From positions 62,001-126,000 of the forward strand of contig JACEFZ010024506.1 in assembly GCA_014155875.1 (NCBI GenBank): 64,000 nt of DNA. The letters run 5' to 3'. Both the position numbers and the translations under genes were made by a program. Positions 60,240 to 64,000 of this stretch are shown one piece after another. The notes beneath the pieces were generated by a model. That model ran no database searches. It was not told where the DNA came from and saw only the letters and a list, made by a program, of their open reading frames with translations. Source of the stretch: Cepaea nemoralis. Lineage: Eukaryota; Mollusca; Gastropoda; Stylommatophora; Helicidae. Positions within the stretch are counted from its first letter, which is position 1. Every line of letters starts with the position of its first letter.

Positions 60240-63200
60240 GATTCCGATTCCGATTTGTCGAAAAAAAAGAAACTTTCCACCTCGTTCAACCCGTCTCAAT
60301 GACGTTGGTTATAGTTGTGGTGGTTCATAGTGCGGTATAGGTTTTATGGTCTGTTGTGCGTTAGACAGCTTCTATTACTGCCTGTCTGGCCGAGTTCCTC
60401 TTTTTTGCCATCCTTTTTGCTTTTGTCGTTGTTGCTGGTGTGTCTGCTATCATTATCGGTTTGCCCATCCCTCTCGTTTGATGTCTTCTTTTCCGGAGCT
60501 GACCTTGGGGGCTGGGGTGGGGCTGTCTTTTTTCATCTGTTTTCTTGGGCTTGTCCTGGGGAGGGGGGGGCGCCTGTTATCGTCTGGGCTTGTTTTCTTG
60601 GTTCAACGGTTTTTTGTCAAGCATAGGGGTCGGATTGTATCGTCTCTCTTGTCCATCGTTGGGGAGGTTTCCTACCGTCTCCTCTTGTCCCGCGCCGGAG
60701 GGGTTTCCTGCACGTCCCTCTTATCCATCGTCAGGAAGGTTTCCCATCGTCTTCTCCATCGTTGGGGCAATTTCCACCCTTCTCCTTGTCTCCCGCGTCG
60801 AAGAGGGTCGTTTCGTCTCTCTATTGTCCGCCATTTGAGAGTTTTAATGCATCCCTATATATTTCCTATTGTCTGGTTTTCGTGTGGTCGAGTGTTTCCT
60901 CACTGTATTTTTATTTTGCTGTTGGCTTTATTTTATGTTGGTTATATTTCTTTCCCTGTTCTTGCAATGAATTGTTTTGTAAGCTTTTGTATTTCTTTGT
61001 CGCCTTCCACCTGTAGGCATTCCTTCATCGTCATCGTCGTATTTCTTGTTTGGAAGTATTCTACTAGGTCCCTGCGTTCCTGGGCGTAGGCTGTGCACGA
61101 TAGTAGGTAGTGTTCTATAGTGTTTTCCTCCAGGCAATCAATGCAAAGTGGTCGGGTGATTTTATCTTTCCAGTTCCCGATTCTCAATCTCCATAGTTTC
61201 TTGTACGTTGGTATTTTTGTGTTGTCTTTCACTTGACTTTTCAAACTTGGTTCTCTGAGCATGTGGTAGGCGTGTCGTCCTTTATTGCTGTCTCTCCATT
61301 GTTGTTTCCATTTGTCGATTACTTGTTGTTTGATAATGCTTTTTGCCTCCAGAATGCCGAGTCCTGTGTTTACTATATTCTGGCTGCTTGTCCCGCGTTT
61401 TGCGGCCCTGTCTGCCTTCTCATTGCCAGTTATCCCTCTGTGTGCTGGTATCCATACAATTGTGACCTGGCATCCCATACTTCTTAGTTTTGTTGTTAGT
61501 GTTAGTATTTTCTCTTTCAGGTCTTGTCTATTCACTTTAGAATGGTTGCCTAGCGCTTGTACTGCAGATAGTGAGTCCGTCAGTATAGTTAGCTTTATAG
61601 GGGGTTCTCTGTTGCTATTTCTAGTCCTTTCATAATACCTATTAGTTCTGCCGTGTATACCGATGTATTGTCTGTTATTTTGTACTCCTTTTGGATGTTC
61701 CGGTATGGTACTACTACTCCTGCCCCTACCTCCCCATTCTCGTTCTTTGACCCGTCTGTGTAGATAGTGAGGTTGTCCGTGCTTATTTGTCTTATGTATT
61801 CCTCCGCTATGTCTTTGGCTTCCCTGTCCTCTGTTGATTTACTAATTATGCTCGCGAGTGTCGTATCCGTCAATGGTAGTTCTAGCTCCCATTGGGGTGT
61901 TGTTTGTCTGTGAACTTTCGTTCGTGCCAGTGCCCTCGCTAGTTTCTCGTCCGCGTTCATCTCTTGTGCCGCTGTCCATCCTGCTGGTGTTTGTGTCTTT
62001 TGTATGGGTATTCCTCCCCATTTGCTGCTGTTTTCTTCGAATGCACTGAACGCAGGGTGTCTTGTATCCTTCGCAGCCTTCATCCAGTAGTTGTACACTA
62101 ATTGCTTTCTTCTCAGTTGTAGTGGAAGTACTCCTAGTGCTACCTCTAGGGCTTCCCTTGGTGTTTGCTTGCCTGTTCCTAGGATAATGCCCAGCGCTTG
62201 GTTCTGTATTGAGTCCAGTCTTCGTTTGTTGTGTTCCGGTGCAGCGTCGTATACTATGCTTCCGTATTCTATTCTTCCTCTGATCAGAGATTTGTATAGC
62301 ATTAGCATCGTTTTTGTATGGGCTCCCCATCCACTGCCTTTAATTACTCTTAGAATATTTATTGTCTTTTTGCCTTTTTCGACTGTCTGGTCTATATGTT
62401 TTCTCCAACTTAGTTGTTCGTCTAGTGTCATCCCGAGGAATCTTGTGTTTTTTGTTCTCTTTATATTCTTCCCTTGGATCTTGATGTCCCCGTCCGTGTA
62501 GTTTCGTTTTCTTTTCGCGTTGAATATCATACTGACCGTTTTGTCTGTGTTGATCTGGAAGCCCCATTTTTCCATCCATTTGGCAATTCTGTTTAGTTGC
62601 CGTTGTAGTCGGTCTCTTGTGGTTTTTATGTGTCTTCCGCTTCTCCATATAGCACAGTCGTCGGCGAATTGCGATATCCCTATCCTGTCTTCTAGTTTTT
62701 CTTCATCTAGGTCATTTACTAATATTTTGAATATTGTTGGTGATATTACCGATCCCTGTGGTATTCCGTTTTCTTGCTCATAGGTTCTGGATTCCTCGTT
62801 TTTTATTCGTACGGTGAAGCTTCTGTTCTGTAGGAAGTTTTCGATATATCGATATGTCCTGCCTACTATCCCTATTTTGTTGATTTTGATCAGAGCTGCT
62901 TGTCTCCAGCATTGGTCATATGCTTTGGCCAGATCTAAAAATACTGCTATCGTTTTCTCTCCTTTTTTGAATGCCCTCTTTACGTGGTTTTCTAGTTTAA
63001 TTATTTGGTCAATTGCGCTTCGGTTGGCTCTAAACCCCGACTGTGTGTCGCTAATTAGTCCGTTTTTCTCCAGATGGTGTGCGATTCTTTTATTGATGAC
63101 TGTTTCCATAATTTTTCCGAGGTGTGATGTCAGGGATATTGGTCTGTATGAGTCGATTCTTTGTGGGTTCTTGAACTGCTTTTTGACTGGTATAACTGTC

Positions 63201-64000
63201 GCCTTCTTCCATTGTGCTGGTATTTGTCCCGTGTGCCACACTTTGTTGTAGAGGGCTGTTATTGTCTCTATTGTATTTCTTGGTACCCTTTTCAGTATTG
63301 TATAGTTTAGGATGTCTGACCCTGCTGCTGTGTCGTCCTTTTCCTTGATTGCTGATGTTACTTCGTCAATCGTTATGTCCGCGTCCATGTAGAAGTCCTC
63401 TATTTCTTGTTGCAGTTCTTCCAACTCTTCAGTGTATTTTTCTCGTCTTTGTTTTTCCTGCTCTCCTAGTGACATGTTGGAGCATACCTCGTAGAAGTAT
63501 TTGCCGAACGCGTCTGCTTTTTCTTTGTCTGTTACCGCTAGTGTTGGGATTTTTATTGTTGAGATGTTGCTGTTTGTTTGGTTTCTTTGTATAGCTTTTA
63601 TTTGCTCCCATACTTCTTTTGTGGGTGTGTCTGGTGACAATTTCTGGCAGTATGTTTTCCATGCTGTTTCTTTGGCTTTGGTTATCAGTCTGTTGGCTTC
63701 GTTCCTCTGAATTTTGTATTCGTTGTAGTTTTCGTCTGTCCTCCTTCTTCTGTATTGTTGGAGCGCCTTCTTTCTTTTTTCCAGTGCCTCTGTGCAGCTC
63801 TGGTTCCACCAGCCAGCTGGTTGTTTGTTCCATTGTTTTCCTGTTGTTCGTGCTCTCTGTGTGTCCGCTGTCAGGTATGCAGGCATATTTCTATTGGGGA
63901 TGTATTTTACCGCGGCCTGTAGGATGTTGTTAGTGATTCTTTCTGTGTATTTGTCTATATCTTCATCCTTCTGTCTGTTCTAGCTCCATGCCGTCCAGTT
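60240..64000 (-). mobile_element. RNase H-bearing LINE (I superfamily), minus strand, runs off window
   Basis: 3' end near a GGAATCGGAATCGG tail (plus CGATTCCGATTCCG at 60240-60255). It carries RT and RNase H in one almost continuous frame. Upstream of 63886 the frame continues (DIDKYTERITNNILQAAVKY) until a TAG near 63980; the endonuclease lies beyond the window. Confidence 0.85.
60942..63980 (-). pseudogene. LINE RT-RNase H polyprotein, one frameshift
   Basis: From 63886 down: linker, then RT with TAAGSDILNYTILK, KKQFKNPQRIDSYRPISLTS, QSGFRANRSAIDQI, FLDLAKAYDQCWR, NGIPQGSVISPTIFKILVND and ISQFADDCAIWRSG. RNase H follows: YTDGSKNENGEVGAGVVVPY (Asp), VYTAELIGIMKGLE (Glu), LTDSLSAVQAL (Asp), then WIPAHRGITGNEKADRAAKR. 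The C-terminus has LCIDCLEENTIEHYLLSC (HxxxC-type end). A one-base slip in a C run near 61605 separates the first 763 codons from the last 197. All catalytic residues are present, so the copy looks young. Confidence 0.9.

Noticed and set aside
60315..62501. Several plus-strand frames of 80-250 codons rich in Leu, Ser, Phe and Val
   Set aside because: They are antisense shadows of the minus-strand RT-RNase H LINE and its 3' UTR.

Overview
This is animal nuclear DNA. It has spliced genes with GT-AG introns, no operons, many families of LINE, SINE and DNA-transposon remnants, and an unusually large load of minisatellites. Gene content and repeat flavour fit a lophotrochozoan, perhaps a marine mollusc; that is an inference, not something the sequence proves.

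Three host genes can be supported. (1) At 5262-8208 (+) are the last three coding exons of a USP2-type ubiquitin-specific protease. The upstream part, with the catalytic Cys box, is not visible and probably lies to the left. (2) At 21731-33611 (+) is a complete four-exon sulfite oxidase gene (SUOX). The reading phase is continuous across all three introns and the predicted protein is 621 residues: a mitochondrial leader and membrane anchor, then cytochrome b5, molybdopterin and dimerisation domains. (3) At 49371-52219 (-) are the last two coding exons of an unrecognised membrane protein: the C-terminal half of a CUB domain joined in phase to a transmembrane helix and a short basic tail. The three genes do not form an evident pathway.

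Layout: 0-4.6 kb, a 32-bp minisatellite split by a Tigger transposon that itself contains a LINE; 4.8-8.2 kb, USP2-like exons, the first preceded by twelve tandem copies of its own splice acceptor; 8.6-14.5 kb, four large minisatellites, one (39-bp unit) open for over 600 codons on the minus strand; 14.8-21.5 kb, LINE and SINE mosaic; 21.7-33.6 kb, SUOX with introns full of LINE pieces, a hAT MITE and minisatellites; 33.7-48.6 kb, LINE/SINE/minisatellite desert with one foldback element and a second hAT MITE; 49.4-52.2 kb, the CUB-TM gene on the minus strand; 52.7-58.4 kb, a nearly complete Tx1/L1-like LINE; 59.3-60.1 kb, a second Tx1 fragment cut by an LTR-like element; 60.2-64 kb, a nearly intact RNase H-bearing LINE on the minus strand that runs off the window.

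Working names used for repeats: SINE-A (tRNA-like head, core around GGAGCTACGGA); SINE-B (core CAATGGCAAACTACTGA, end GTCCTGTAAAGGATATGCA); SINE-C (core AAAATGGGTACC); element E (about 500 bp, ACTA tail); LINE-I (RT plus RNase H, ACTA or AATC tail); LINE-W (C-terminal EMWFLRRM and GRPR motifs); LINE-Z (C2H2-like finger at the C-terminus); LINE-T (ATGAG tail). No new enzymatic or defence system was recognised. The most unusual signal is the tandem splice-acceptor array in front of the USP2-like exon.
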